Below, piece after piece: positions 1 to 8,374 of a stretch of DNA of 27,346 nt. A program made the translations under genes and the position numbers. The notes beneath the pieces were generated by a model that did no database searches, was not told where the DNA came from, and saw nothing but the letters and a program-made list of their open reading frames with translations. This DNA is from JAAFIP01 sp031428975 (GTDB lineage Bacteria; Pseudomonadota; Gammaproteobacteria; Burkholderiales; Burkholderiaceae_C), in assembly GCA_031428975.1 (NCBI GenBank), contig JANOYR010000120.1, positions 1 to 27,346 on the forward strand, given 5' to 3'. Positions within the stretch are counted from its first letter, which is position 1. Each line of letters starts with the position of its first letter.

Positions 1-70
1 GACTATATTTTTAATAGCTAACTATGACAGATTGACGATGACATTGAGCCAAAATATTGTAAAACGCCGC
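1..70 (+). repeat. Dispersed AT-rich repeat, copy A
   Basis: This is a copy of the ~65-bp repeat described in the findings. It reads CTATATTTTTAATAGCTAAC, then three TGAC-type units ending in GATGACATTG, then an AT-rich tail and ACGCCGCT. The last eight bases are shared exactly with copy C near 17131-17138. It fills the space immediately downstream of the gspE stop codon (minus strand) and may be cut by the window edge. Copy identity is seen by eye; the family has no name that I recognise. Confidence 0.7.
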
Positions 71-85
71 TCGAAAAGCAATGCC

Positions 86-1483
86 TTAATCGCGCGTCAC
101 ACGCACCACTTCTTCTAAGCTGGTCACACCTAGCTTCACAAGGCGCTCGCCATCGTCGCGCATGAGTGCCATGCCTTGCGCCAGCGCGGCGGTTTTGATG
201 TCGGCCTCGCTGGCTTTGTTGTGGATCAGGCTACGAATATCGTCATTGCTCACCAAGAGCTCAAACACGCCCGTGCGGCCTTGGTAGCCCGTTTGGTTGC
301 AATGCGTGCAGCCTTTACCCGCGCAGTGGGTACACAGCTTGCGCACAAGTCGCTGGGCCAGCACGCCAAGCAAGGATGAGCTCAATAAAAACGGCTCTAT
401 GCCCATGTCGGTCAGCCGCGTAACGGCGCTGCTGGCATCGTTGGTGTGCAGGGTGGCCAAGACGAGGTGGCCCGTGAGGGAGGCTTGCACGGCAATTTGC
501 GCGGTTTCAAAATCGCGGATCTCGCCGATCATGATGACATCGGGGTCTTGGCGCAAAATGGCGCGCAGGGCTTTGGCAAAGGTCAGGTCAATTTTGGCAT
601 TCACCTGTGTTTGGCCCACGCCTGCCAGCTCGTATTCGATGGGGTCTTCCACCGTCATGATATTGGTTTGCTGGGTATCGAGCTTGCCCAGCGCTGCATA
701 CAGCGTAGTCGTCTTGCCAGAGCCTGTGGGGCCGGTGACCAAGATGATGCCGTGGGGCTGGGATATTAAATTTTCTAGCCGCGCCAGCGTGTCGCCTTGC
801 ATGCCCACTGACTCTAAGCTGAGTTTGCCACCCGATTTGTCCAAGAGGCGCAGCACGGCGCGTTCGCCGTGGGCACTGGGCAGGGTGGAGACGCGCACGT
901 CCACCGCGCGCGTGCCAATGCGCAGCGATATGCGGCCGTCTTGCGGCAAACGCTTTTCTGAAATATCCAACTCGGCCATAATTTTCAAACGCGAGATCAG
1001 GGCGGCATGCAGGGCGCGGTTGGGCTGCACAACCTCGCGCAGTGCGCCGTCTACCCGAAAGCGCACGGCGCTGTGGCGCTCATAGGGCTCAATATGGATG
1101 TCGCTTGCGCCGTCGCGCGCGGCCTGCGTGAGCAGGGCGTTGAGCATGCGAATAATCGGCGCGTCGTCGCTCGTCTCTAGCAAGTCTTCTACCGCAGGCA
1201 GGTCTTGCATCATGCGCGAGAGGTCGGCATCGGATTCCACCTCGCTCACCACGGCTGCGGCATTGGATTCGCCTTGCGCGTAGGCGGCGCTGGTGCGCTG
1301 GGCTAGGGTGGCTGCATCGGTGCTTTGGATGCTTTGCACAGTGTGCATGCCGAAGTGGCGCAGCACTTCGCCCACGGCACTGGGGTCGGTGGCGGGTTGT
1401 AGCCACAGCGTGCGTATGTCAGCATCTTCTTCTAGCAAGACGCATTGGCTGCGGGCAAAGGCGTAGGGCAGGGGGTAGCGCAT
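86..1483 (-). CDS. gspE: Type II secretion ATPase GspE
   Basis: Cytoplasmic hexameric ATPase that powers pseudopilus assembly in the type II secretion system. Visible motifs in the 465-residue product are an Asp-box region DIHIEP (128-133), Walker A GPTGSGKT (251-258), Walker B with EIRD (315-324) and the His box TLHTND (344-349). The zinc-binding region is odd. The two CxxC pairs at 384-387 and 392-395 are only four residues apart, whereas GspE proteins usually carry about 30 residues between them. This gives a compact metal loop and explains the shorter length. The ATG lies three bases beyond the gspD stop, so it is the last visible gene of the operon; gspF, the usual next gene, would be beyond the left edge. 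Identification is very secure; retained zinc binding is inference. Confidence 0.97.
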   Translation of the reverse strand: MRYPLPYAFARSQCVLLEEDADIRTLWLQPATDPSAVGEVLRHFGMHTVQSIQSTDAATLAQRTSAAYAQGESNAAAVVSEVESDADLSRMMQDLPAVEDLLETSDDAPIIRMLNALLTQAARDGASDIHIEPYERHSAVRFRVDGALREVVQPNRALHAALISRLKIMAELDISEKRLPQDGRISLRIGTRAVDVRVSTLPSAHGERAVLRLLDKSGGKLSLESVGMQGDTLARLENLISQPHGIILVTGPTGSGKTTTLYAALGKLDTQQTNIMTVEDPIEYELAGVGQTQVNAKIDLTFAKALRAILRQDPDVIMIGEIRDFETAQIAVQASLTGHLVLATLHTNDASSAVTRLTDMGIEPFLLSSSLLGVLAQRLVRKLCTHCAGKGCTHCNQTGYQGRTGVFELLVSNDDIRSLIHNKASEADIKTAALAQGMALMRDDGERLVKLGVTSLEEVVRVTRD

Positions 1484-1486
1484 GGC

Positions 1487-3583
1487 TTATTTGCTGGCGG
1501 GTGTTTGCGCCGCGCCCAGGCCGGAAATGGGGGCTATCGGCGTTAGCAAAGACGGTAACACAGCGGCCTCGTTGATGGGCACCATGCTGCTGGCCTTGGG
1601 CTGCGTGTCCCGCTGGCCGCTGCGCATCAGCTCGTAGCGGTCCATCGACAGCGCATCGGTGGCATTGGCGTCGCGCACCACCACAGGACGCAAAAAGACC
1701 ATCAAGTTGGTTTTTTTGCGAGAACGCGCCTCGGTTTTAAAGAGGTTGCCAAACAAGGGCACATCGCCCAAGCCCGGAACTTTTTCTTGATTGCCCGAAA
1801 ATTCGTCTTGCAGCAGACCGCCCAAAACCACCACCGAGCCATCGTCTACCAACACATTTGACTCGATGGAGCGCTTGTTGGTGATCGGCCCGTTGGCAGA
1901 GTTGACCGACGAGGCTTGCACGCTGCTCACCTCTTGAAAAATTTGCAGCTTGACCGTGCCGTTTTCACTGATGGTGGGTTTGACGCGCAAGGTCAAGCCC
2001 ACGTCTTTGCGCTCGATGGTTTGAAACGGGTTGACCGTGCCACTGGAACTGCTGCCCGTGTTGGTGAATTGGCCCGTGACAAAGGGCACGTTTTGGCCCA
2101 CCACAATTTTGGCTTCTTCGTTGTCTAGGGTGAGCAAGTTGGGCGTGGACAACACATTGCCGTCACCAGTGGACTCCAAAAACCTGGCTAAAAACCCCAA
2201 GGTGTAGATGCCATTGTTTTGGTTGAGCAAGCCAAAATTAAAGCCTTTGCCCGGTGCCACCGTGCCCGCGCCAGCCGCTAGGCTGATGATGTTGTTGCCC
2301 CCTGAGCCAAAGTTGCTGCCCAGCACGCCTATGTTGCTGTCGCCTTTTTTGCCCAGCAGCCCCTGCCATTGGATGCCAAATTCAGCAGCGCGGTCCGAAT
2401 TGACCTCGGCAATCAAACTTTCAACAAACACCTGTGCGCGGCGTGCGTCGAGCTTTTCGATGACTGCGCGAATCTGGCGGTATTGCGGCTCGGGGGCGCT
2501 GATGATGAGGGAGTTGGTCGCTGGATCGGCCTGAATTTGTCCACCGATACTGGGCGCAGCGCTGGACTGCGCAGATGCAGCTGCGCCGCCCGCTGCGGGC
2601 GCAGAGGCTGCCACTGCCGCTGGACTGCCCGAAATGGCGGCACGCAGGGTAGCCGCCACTTTGACCGCATCGGCATTTTTCAGGTGCACCACATAGATAT
2701 TGCCTGCGTCGCCATTGCCCTTGGGCGGCTCGCGGTCAAGTTTGTCAATCAGGGATTTGATCAGAGCAATTTTGGTGGAATTGGCTGCCCGCAAAATGAT
2801 GGAATTGCTGCGTGGCTCGGCCACGATGGTGGTTTTAAAGCTGGTGTCGGATTGGCCCTGCCCAGCAGACGCACCGCCCCCCGACTCTGCCAATCGCAGC
2901 AGCAACGGCACCATGTCATTGGCCAGCGCATACTTGAGCGGGATGATTTCTAAATCGGTAGCGTTTGAGACATCTAAAGCCGCCACAATACGCGCCAAGC
3001 GCTGCAAATTGTCGGCGTAGTCGGTGATCACCAGCGAGTTGTTGCCGGGGTTGACATTGATAGTATTGTTGGGGCTGATTAAAGGCCGCAAAATGGGTAC
3101 TAAATTATTGGCTGTTTCAAAATTCAGCCTAAAAATTTGCGTGACAATTTGGTTGCCCGACACCTTGGTCTCTGACGTGGTGACCGCGCCGCCTTGCAGC
3201 TTGGCATCAGCTTCGGGCACTAATTTTGTGATGCCCGATACCTCCACCATGGCAAAGCCTTGCAGACGCGCTGTGCTGACAAATTGGTTGTAAGCACCTG
3301 CGCTGCTGGTGGGGCGGTCGGTTACCAGGCGCATCGTGCCTTTGACGCGCGGATCCACCACAATGCTTTTGCCCGTCATCACGCCCATGGAACGCGCCAC
3401 TTCGGCAATTTCCACGTTTTCAAAGTTCAGCATGACACCGCCTTCGCTGCGTGTCATTTGGTTTGTTGTGGCATTCGGCGTGGCAGCAGGGGGCGGCGTT
3501 TGGGCCAGCAAATGCCCAGATGTCACCGTCAAAAGGACATAAGTTGCTATGCAAATAGGAGTAAATGAAAAGAAAGGTTTCAT
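1487..3583 (-). CDS. gspD: Type II secretion outer membrane secretin GspD
   Basis: Outer-membrane secretin that forms the exit channel for folded exoproteins. The 698-residue product starts with a hydrophobic signal peptide (about 1-28). N0 (about 50-120) and N1-N3 ring-building domains (about 145-380) follow, then a C-terminal secretin domain (about 385-650) with the typical VPGLGDVPLFGNLF motif. N3 is interrupted at about 317-348 by an Ala/Ser/Gly-rich low-complexity stretch, common in secretins. The start ATG is preceded on the coding strand by only 17 bases after the gspN stop. The signal-peptide codons (3513-3560) resemble the dispersed repeat in reverse orientation, which is suggestive only. 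No long C-terminal S-domain for a pilotin is obvious; the tail ends in a Pro/Ala-rich segment. Confidence 0.97.
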   Translation of the reverse strand: MKPFFSFTPICIATYVLLTVTSGHLLAQTPPPAATPNATTNQMTRSEGGVMLNFENVEIAEVARSMGVMTGKSIVVDPRVKGTMRLVTDRPTSSAGAYNQFVSTARLQGFAMVEVSGITKLVPEADAKLQGGAVTTSETKVSGNQIVTQIFRLNFETANNLVPILRPLISPNNTINVNPGNNSLVITDYADNLQRLARIVAALDVSNATDLEIIPLKYALANDMVPLLLRLAESGGGASAGQGQSDTSFKTTIVAEPRSNSIILRAANSTKIALIKSLIDKLDREPPKGNGDAGNIYVVHLKNADAVKVAATLRAAISGSPAAVAASAPAAGGAAASAQSSAAPSIGGQIQADPATNSLIISAPEPQYRQIRAVIEKLDARRAQVFVESLIAEVNSDRAAEFGIQWQGLLGKKGDSNIGVLGSNFGSGGNNIISLAAGAGTVAPGKGFNFGLLNQNNGIYTLGFLARFLESTGDGNVLSTPNLLTLDNEEAKIVVGQNVPFVTGQFTNTGSSSSGTVNPFQTIERKDVGLTLRVKPTISENGTVKLQIFQEVSSVQASSVNSANGPITNKRSIESNVLVDDGSVVVLGGLLQDEFSGNQEKVPGLGDVPLFGNLFKTEARSRKKTNLMVFLRPVVVRDANATDALSMDRYELMRSGQRDTQPKASSMVPINEAAVLPSLLTPIAPISGLGAAQTPASK
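3513..3560 (-). repeat. Possible degenerate repeat copy H in gspD signal peptide
   Basis: On the minus strand this stretch reads ATAGCAACTTATGTC then GACGGTGACATCTGG. It parallels the AATAGC...ATGAC...ACGGTGACATTGG order of copy B. It encodes signal peptide residues of GspD around TVTSG. The match is short and gapped, so chance similarity is possible. Confidence 0.3.
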
Positions 3584-3600
3584 GGTGTTTTGCTGATACG

Positions 3601-4437
3601 TCAGCCCAGTGTAATGACGGAGCGCGGCCCGTTGCGCCGCCCAATGATATTCAAGAGATTCGACAGCGCATCCAAGCTCTCGGGCGCGGCACTGGCCTCG
3701 CCGTTAAAACGCAGCCGTGCGCCCACCCATTGGCCAGCGCCCGATAGTTCAAGACCGCCCTTAAGGGTTTCTAATTTAAGCGAGGGTACATCACCGCCTA
3801 AAAGCGTCAAACGGTAGTCGCCCAGCGGGGCCAATGTAGACAGGCGCGACGACATGTCGGTTAAATCCATAGTGGCGCTGCCATTGACGCGCATGCGGCC
3901 TTCGCGCCATGCCAAGCGCAGCGCTTGGCTTTGCAACTGCAGCTGGCCTTGCGGCGCAATGGTGTTCCAAGGCGTGCCAAGGCCTGCAAGTGCCGCAGCG
4001 CCCATGCGCACCACAGGCAGGGCAAGAGCGGCATCAGCGCCAGAAAAACTGGGGCTAACCAGCGCCGACAGCGGCGCACTGGTGCAGCAGGGTGCGCTGA
4101 TGCGGGCGTTGAGCCCCGAAAACGATGGCCGCAGCGTCCAGATAATGCCTTGGGGCAGCTCGGTAGCGTCCGTGCTAGCAGCCCCACCGGTGAAGACAAA
4201 CCGCGAAGAGCCGTTCCAGACGGTGCCACGCGCGTCGGCCAACACAATATGGCCATTGCTGGCTGTTTGTACGCCTTTGGCCAGCCATGCTGCGGGTGCA
4301 CAACACAGCAAAGCAACGCTCGCACCGATAGCAATTCCCGCCAAGCTCCAAGCAGTAGCCACAGATGCTGCGCCAGCATGGGCACTGGGCTTGCGAGAAG
4401 TCGCGCTGCGCTGGACTCTGGGACTGCGGCTAAACAT
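3601..4437 (-). CDS. gspN: Type II secretion system protein GspN
   Basis: Accessory inner-membrane protein of type II secretion, found in some systems and not always essential; its precise role is not settled. The 278-residue product has a basic N-terminus, one hydrophobic segment at about 30-55 and a long periplasmic domain. Repeated patterns such as GTVWNGSSR, LSGLNARIS and LKGGLELSGAGQW are typical of GspN, which repeats short beta-rich motifs. The assignment rests on this pattern plus its position between gspM and gspD. The ATG is seven bases downstream of the gspM stop, consistent with translational coupling. Confidence is slightly lower than for the core genes because GspN is poorly conserved. 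Confidence 0.9.
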   Translation of the reverse strand: MFSRSPRVQRSATSRKPSAHAGAASVATAWSLAGIAIGASVALLCCAPAAWLAKGVQTASNGHIVLADARGTVWNGSSRFVFTGGAASTDATELPQGIIWTLRPSFSGLNARISAPCCTSAPLSALVSPSFSGADAALALPVVRMGAAALAGLGTPWNTIAPQGQLQLQSQALRLAWREGRMRVNGSATMDLTDMSSRLSTLAPLGDYRLTLLGGDVPSLKLETLKGGLELSGAGQWVGARLRFNGEASAAPESLDALSNLLNIIGRRNGPRSVITLG

Positions 4438-4444
4438 CGTCCAC

Positions 4445-4936
4445 TCAATTCTTTTGCGGAAGGCTGAGCACGATGGTGCCGTCCCAAGCCATAGCCGCAG
4501 GCGTGGCCGATGCCGACTTGGACAGCCGCGCTTCTTGTGGAATCGCCCGTGCGTTGGTTCTGGCCTGCGCCAGCCACTGCGCCAGTGCCTCGGGGCTTGT
4601 GCCTTTGAGCACTACCGTGGCACGCTCGCCGCTGACATTGAGTTGGCCTGTGGCTCCCAGTGTTTGCTTGACACCGTTTTCTAGGGTGCGCAGCGACTCG
4701 TCAAAACTGATCTTAGGCTGCGCGCGCAGCGCGGCGGCCTCGGCGGCCATGCTGCGCATTGACTGTAATTGTGCATCAAGGACGCGGTGTTGCGCATCGG
4801 CAGAGCGCAGCACCGCCAGCGCGGGCGCAATAGCCAACCACCACAGCAGCGCCAAGCCCACCACACTGCAGGCCGCAGCAACCATGCGGCGCTCGCGTGT
4901 AGCAAGCGCCCCCCACCATGCCGACAAAGCATTCAT
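4445..4936 (-). CDS. gspM: Type II secretion system protein GspM
   Basis: Small bitopic inner-membrane protein that pairs with GspL and helps anchor GspE to the assembly platform. The 163-residue product has a short cytoplasmic N-terminus (WWGALATRERR), one transmembrane helix at about 17-43, then a coiled-coil-like region and a compact periplasmic ferredoxin-like domain. GspM proteins typically begin with a WW or W motif followed by RERR, as here. Its ATG overlaps the gspL stop by four bases (ATGA), the coupling normally seen for this interacting pair. Confidence 0.93.
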   Translation of the reverse strand: MNALSAWWGALATRERRMVAAACSVVGLALLWWLAIAPALAVLRSADAQHRVLDAQLQSMRSMAAEAAALRAQPKISFDESLRTLENGVKQTLGATGQLNVSGERATVVLKGTSPEALAQWLAQARTNARAIPQEARLSKSASATPAAMAWDGTIVLSLPQKN

Positions 4937-6174
4937 TTGGCACCTCCAGTTGCTACGGCGCTGATGATTAATTTGTCGCCTTCACTGCGCAGGCTGTAGC
5001 CCTTGGAACTTAAGGTGCTGCTGGCGTTTTGAACTTCAGAGGCGGTCAAGCCTGCGCCTTTGATGGACACCTCGCCTGCTGCATATTCAATAGCATACAA
5101 TGACGATTTTACGGTGACATTGGCCGAAATACTTGAAAAAATAGCTTCCAAATCGCGTGGTGTGAGTGCGCCTGTGGCGGCGCGCATGGCGGTTAGCTCG
5201 CGCTGCATTTGCACGGGGGCATCCACGACCACTAAGACCTGCGGGTGGGTTTGCGTTAGCAATTGGGTGATTTGCCCACGCTTGGCGGCCAAACTGCTTT
5301 GTTCTTTGAATGCCCAAGCGTTCAGCCCCAGCACATTGGCCACCAGCAGGGCGATTACTCCCCAGCGCGCTGCCGCCCAGCTTGGCGCACTGGCAAACGC
5401 CCGCAGACCCTGCGCGGCTTGCGCCAACACGCGACCCCGCCCAGACAGCGTCAAGTCAAACTGCGCCAGGCTCCAGCCGGCCTGTTGTGCGGCGGCGCTG
5501 GCTGCAGCCAAGTCTTGCGCGCTTTGCACAAGGTTGACGCGGCGCTGCAACATGTCTTCCGCTGGGGCGGCTACGGCGGGTTCGGCCGACAGGGCTATGG
5601 ACTCTTCGGCCAGCAAACCCATGGCCTTGGCCGATGCCAGAGGCAAGCAGCGCACGCCGCTGGCATCGGCCAGCGTGACCAGCACCGCATCAGGTGTGCC
5701 ATGTAAATGGGGGGGGGCCGCAATATCGCAGGGAAACCGCTGGGGCAGCAAGCGCAGCACCCGCTGGCCCGCCGCTTCTAGCGCAGCAATATGGCCTACC
5801 AGCCATGCTTTGTTGCACACCGCCACCCAGGTGCTGGCGCTGCCATCCACGGCGATGCTGGGGCCAGGTGCTAGGGCGTAATGCAACTGGGCGGTGTCGT
5901 CTAGCAAACGGTCCTCTAGCATGCCATCGAGCACAGTGCGCAGTTTGGCTGCGCCTGTGCCACGCGACATTTTTGGCAACTGCAGGCCATGCCAAGACAG
6001 GGCTTGCACATCCACCACAGCCAGCACTTCGTCGCAGCGGGGCAGCAAAGCCGCGCTGGCTTGGCCATGTTGGCTGACACTGCCATTGGGTTGCACCACG
6101 GCATAGGTATAGGCCACTTGCGCACCCGCATCGGCAGACAAATGGGGCAAAAGGTGAATAAGTAGGCTGCGCAT
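4933..6174 (-). CDS. gspL: Type II secretion system protein GspL
   Basis: Inner-membrane platform protein; its cytoplasmic actin-like domain binds GspE and its periplasmic domain pairs with GspM. The 413-residue product has a cytoplasmic domain at about 1-265, a transmembrane helix at about 271-289 and a periplasmic ferredoxin-like domain. The periplasmic domain contains residues 343-365, encoded by a copy of the dispersed AT-rich repeat (5081-5148). That segment has the sequence pattern SISANVTVKSS, closely parallel to SGNVTVISS in the repeat-encoded part of Pgi. The length is normal for the family, so the repeat may have replaced rather than lengthened the domain, or the similarity may be partly convergent. 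Confidence 0.94.
   Translation of the reverse strand: MRSLLIHLLPHLSADAGAQVAYTYAVVQPNGSVSQHGQASAALLPRCDEVLAVVDVQALSWHGLQLPKMSRGTGAAKLRTVLDGMLEDRLLDDTAQLHYALAPGPSIAVDGSASTWVAVCNKAWLVGHIAALEAAGQRVLRLLPQRFPCDIAAPPHLHGTPDAVLVTLADASGVRCLPLASAKAMGLLAEESIALSAEPAVAAPAEDMLQRRVNLVQSAQDLAAASAAAQQAGWSLAQFDLTLSGRGRVLAQAAQGLRAFASAPSWAAARWGVIALLVANVLGLNAWAFKEQSSLAAKRGQITQLLTQTHPQVLVVVDAPVQMQRELTAMRAATGALTPRDLEAIFSSISANVTVKSSLYAIEYAAGEVSIKGAGLTASEVQNASSTLSSKGYSLRSEGDKLIISAVATGGAK
5081..5148 (+). repeat. Dispersed AT-rich repeat, copy B, inside gspL
   Basis: This copy reads TTCAATAGCATACAATGACG, then ACGGTGACATTGGCC, then an AT-rich tail ending in AAAAAATAGC. It lies entirely within gspL and is read by it in reverse orientation, in the same codon phase as copy D in pgi. 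Local base composition is clearly more AT-rich than the surrounding gspL sequence. Confidence 0.65.
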
Positions 6175-6186
6175 GCGTGTAAAGGG

Positions 6187-7275
6187 TTAATTCGTGATTG
6201 TAGGCACTGCGCCGCCCTCTGGCGTAAAACCACTTGAACCAAAAGCACTTAAGGCGGCGCGTTCACGCCACAAAACCTTCACATCAATGCCGTCGCGCTG
6301 CACCAATGAGCGCTCTTGAATGGTGACATCTTGGCTTTTTTGTTCGGCATCGGGTTTTTCAATGCCTAAGCGCAAACGGCCACGCACTTCAAAAAAGCGT
6401 GTCGCCACGCTGTGTCGTCCTTCGTTGATTTCGCCCGTGATAGCGGGAATCAATGCGCCCGCTGCGGCCAAATCCCGGAAATGGCTTTTCTCGCGCTGCG
6501 CCACCAGCTTGCGCGCCCCGTCAAGCGCCATACTGGGTATGCTGGCATACAGCACTTCGGCGCTGGCAGTATTGATGTTAATGGGGGTTCGCGCTGGCAA
6601 AATACCCACATAAGGCCGCAAGCGCTCCAGCGTTGACGCTGACCAGCCTAGCCACACCAGTTGCTCAAAACGCTGCGGCACCAGGGGCGCAAACGCGGCT
6701 TGGGTATTGCTTTCACTTTGGTCATTGGCCCGCATGAGTTGCTCGGTGGCGCTTAGCAGCTCGCGCGGGTCTAGGTCGAGCAGGTCAAAGAGCTTGGCAA
6801 AAGCCTGCAAATCGGGCACGGACACCGTGCCGCTGGCCACCAAATTGTTGACATTCAGAAAAGACTGCATGTCAACAATTTGACCCGACAGAAAAATCTC
6901 GTTGCCCGCTTCTGAATAGGCGTTGCTGTCTGCGCTGCCATTGCCATGGTTGTCGCCGACGCCCGCATTGGCTTGTGTGGTGTTGGTTTTGTCGGCAGCA
7001 ATGAAGCTGGTGAGGCGAGATTCTTGCAGGGGCACAGCCCAAGGCTCTGCCAAGTGGTCGGCCCCGCCCGAACGCGCGTCTTCACGCAAAATCAAACGGG
7101 CCCAGTCCAGTGCCCCCACCAAAATCCACGCGCTTTGGCTGCGCGTGCGCTCCGCCGCCTCCACCTCCACCGCTCGCCACTGCTGCCACATGGCCGATGC
7201 GGCAAAAGTGGCTACCAAGGTGACCGTGAGCATGGCCGCTAGCAGCGCAGCACCGATCTGTTTGCGGCGCGTCAT
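6187..7275 (-). CDS. gspK: Type II secretion minor pseudopilin GspK
   Basis: Large minor pseudopilin that caps the pseudopilus tip with GspI and GspJ. The 362-residue product begins with a short basic leader and a hydrophobic helix at about 9-29 that lacks the canonical GFTLIE motif, as is usual for GspK. The large globular domain contains SAM-like repeats with the motif INTASAEVLYASI, characteristic of the family. A low-complexity stretch rich in Asn/Gly/Ala (about residues 97-125) interrupts the first third. Its start overlaps the gspJ stop by four bases (ATGA). The gspL ATG follows after 12 bases. Confidence 0.95.
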   Translation of the reverse strand: MTRRKQIGAALLAAMLTVTLVATFAASAMWQQWRAVEVEAAERTRSQSAWILVGALDWARLILREDARSGGADHLAEPWAVPLQESRLTSFIAADKTNTTQANAGVGDNHGNGSADSNAYSEAGNEIFLSGQIVDMQSFLNVNNLVASGTVSVPDLQAFAKLFDLLDLDPRELLSATEQLMRANDQSESNTQAAFAPLVPQRFEQLVWLGWSASTLERLRPYVGILPARTPININTASAEVLYASIPSMALDGARKLVAQREKSHFRDLAAAGALIPAITGEINEGRHSVATRFFEVRGRLRLGIEKPDAEQKSQDVTIQERSLVQRDGIDVKVLWRERAALSAFGSSGFTPEGGAVPTITN

Positions 7276-7994
7276 GACTTACCGCCTCCCAAGCTAGGCC
7301 GCGCCCAGTCGCGTGTGAGCAGGCCTGACATTGGCTGGCCGTCCGCCAGGCTCAGGCGCAAACGCAGGCCGTCGGGCACGGCGGCTAAGCCATTGCCCGC
7401 AGCTTTAACCGCAGTGCCCGCCACGGCGGTTTGCGCATCGGCTGACAGTGGGTTAGTCCATGCGTCGTTGCGGTAGTAAAAAATTTGCACCTCGTCTACG
7501 GGCAAAATATTCACCTCAGCACCCTGCGCGGCGCTTTGCGACTGAAGCAGCCGGCCCAAGCCTGCCCACTGCTGGGCTTGCAGCCAAGCAGCTTGTAGCT
7601 CGCCCCGATTGCGCAGCGGCGCGGATTGCCAGCGCAGCCAGCGGGCTTGGCCGTCGATGTTTTTCTTCGCCCAACCCACCACGCGCACTGCTGCGTCTTG
7701 GGTTTGGCTGTCGCGCCGGGTGATGCGCAGCACGCGGCCGTCGTAGTCAATCGCGCTGGTGATGCCAGTCTCGATCAGCATGTCAAGGTCGGTGTTCCAC
7801 TGCGCCAGTGCGGTTTGCAGGGTGGCAATGTGGTCGGCGCGTTCTTTGGTTGAGGCTTGGGTACGCGCCATGCCGTCAATGCCGCGCCAGCTCAAAATAG
7901 CCAAAAGCGACATGATACTGATCGCCACGAGTAGCTCAATCAGGGTGAAGCCCAGCAACGGTGCGCGGCGGTGAATGGCGGCAGTGCGGACCAT
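7272..7994 (-). CDS. gspJ: Type II secretion minor pseudopilin GspJ
   Basis: Minor pseudopilin of the tip complex. The N-terminus carries the prepilin peptidase site and helix LGFTLIELLVAIS, with cleavage expected after the glycine, followed by a GspJ globular domain that ends with the motif LRLRLSLADG. I take the ATG at 7994, which shares one base with the gspI stop (TGATG), rather than the TTG one codon earlier. The product is then 240 residues. Its position between gspI and gspK matches its interaction partners. Confidence 0.95.
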   Translation of the reverse strand: MVRTAAIHRRAPLLGFTLIELLVAISIMSLLAILSWRGIDGMARTQASTKERADHIATLQTALAQWNTDLDMLIETGITSAIDYDGRVLRITRRDSQTQDAAVRVVGWAKKNIDGQARWLRWQSAPLRNRGELQAAWLQAQQWAGLGRLLQSQSAAQGAEVNILPVDEVQIFYYRNDAWTNPLSADAQTAVAGTAVKAAGNGLAAVPDGLRLRLSLADGQPMSGLLTRDWARPSLGGGKS

Positions 7995-8374
7995 CAATAC
8001 CGCCCCAGAATCGTCGAAAGCGACAAAATCGGCGCAGCACCCTCTTCGGTGCTGTGGGTTACTTGCGCGTCGACGCGGCGAAAGCTGGGGTTGGGTGTGG
8101 GACGCACTTCAACCCGTACATCGAGCTTGCGGCCCGCTTGCTCGCAGACCATGGCACTGTCCCCTACGCCGGGCATTTGTTTAGACAACCGGGTTTTAAC
8201 CAATTCGTTTTCGGCGCACAGGGTGGCCAAGAGGGTGTCGGTTTGGCGCTGGGCATTGCGTGTGAGCGCATGGGTAGCTTGCACGCCAGCGGCCAGCGCA
8301 GTGGCCACAATAGCCAAGGCTACCAGCACCTCAATTAAAGTGAATCCTGCGTTACAGCGCGAGTGTGCACTCAC
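7994..8374 (-). CDS. gspI: Type II secretion minor pseudopilin GspI
   Basis: Minor pseudopilin that nucleates the tip complex. The 126-residue product shows the processing motif AGFTLIEVLVALAIV near residue 10, followed by a small GspI domain, the usual length for the family. The initiation codon is GTG, overlapping the gspH stop by four bases (GTGA), so translation is probably coupled to gspH. Confidence 0.95.
   Translation of the reverse strand: MSAHSRCNAGFTLIEVLVALAIVATALAAGVQATHALTRNAQRQTDTLLATLCAENELVKTRLSKQMPGVGDSAMVCEQAGRKLDVRVEVRPTPNPSFRRVDAQVTHSTEEGAAPILSLSTILGRY

Noticed and set aside
297..1085. Long plus-strand frame opposite gspE
   Set aside because: It is fully antisense to a clearly conserved ATPase gene, as are the similar frames opposite gspN and gspL. 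GC-rich codon bias produces such shadows.
3045..3080. TTGACATTGATAGTATTG in gspD resembling the repeat core
   Set aside because: It encodes the conserved NTINVNPGNNSL motif of the secretin N1 domain, so ordinary conservation explains it, and the flanks do not match.
4615..4650. CTGACATTGAGTTGGCC in gspM resembling the repeat core
   Set aside because: Only the short core matches and the flanks are GC-rich with no arm or tail of the repeat.
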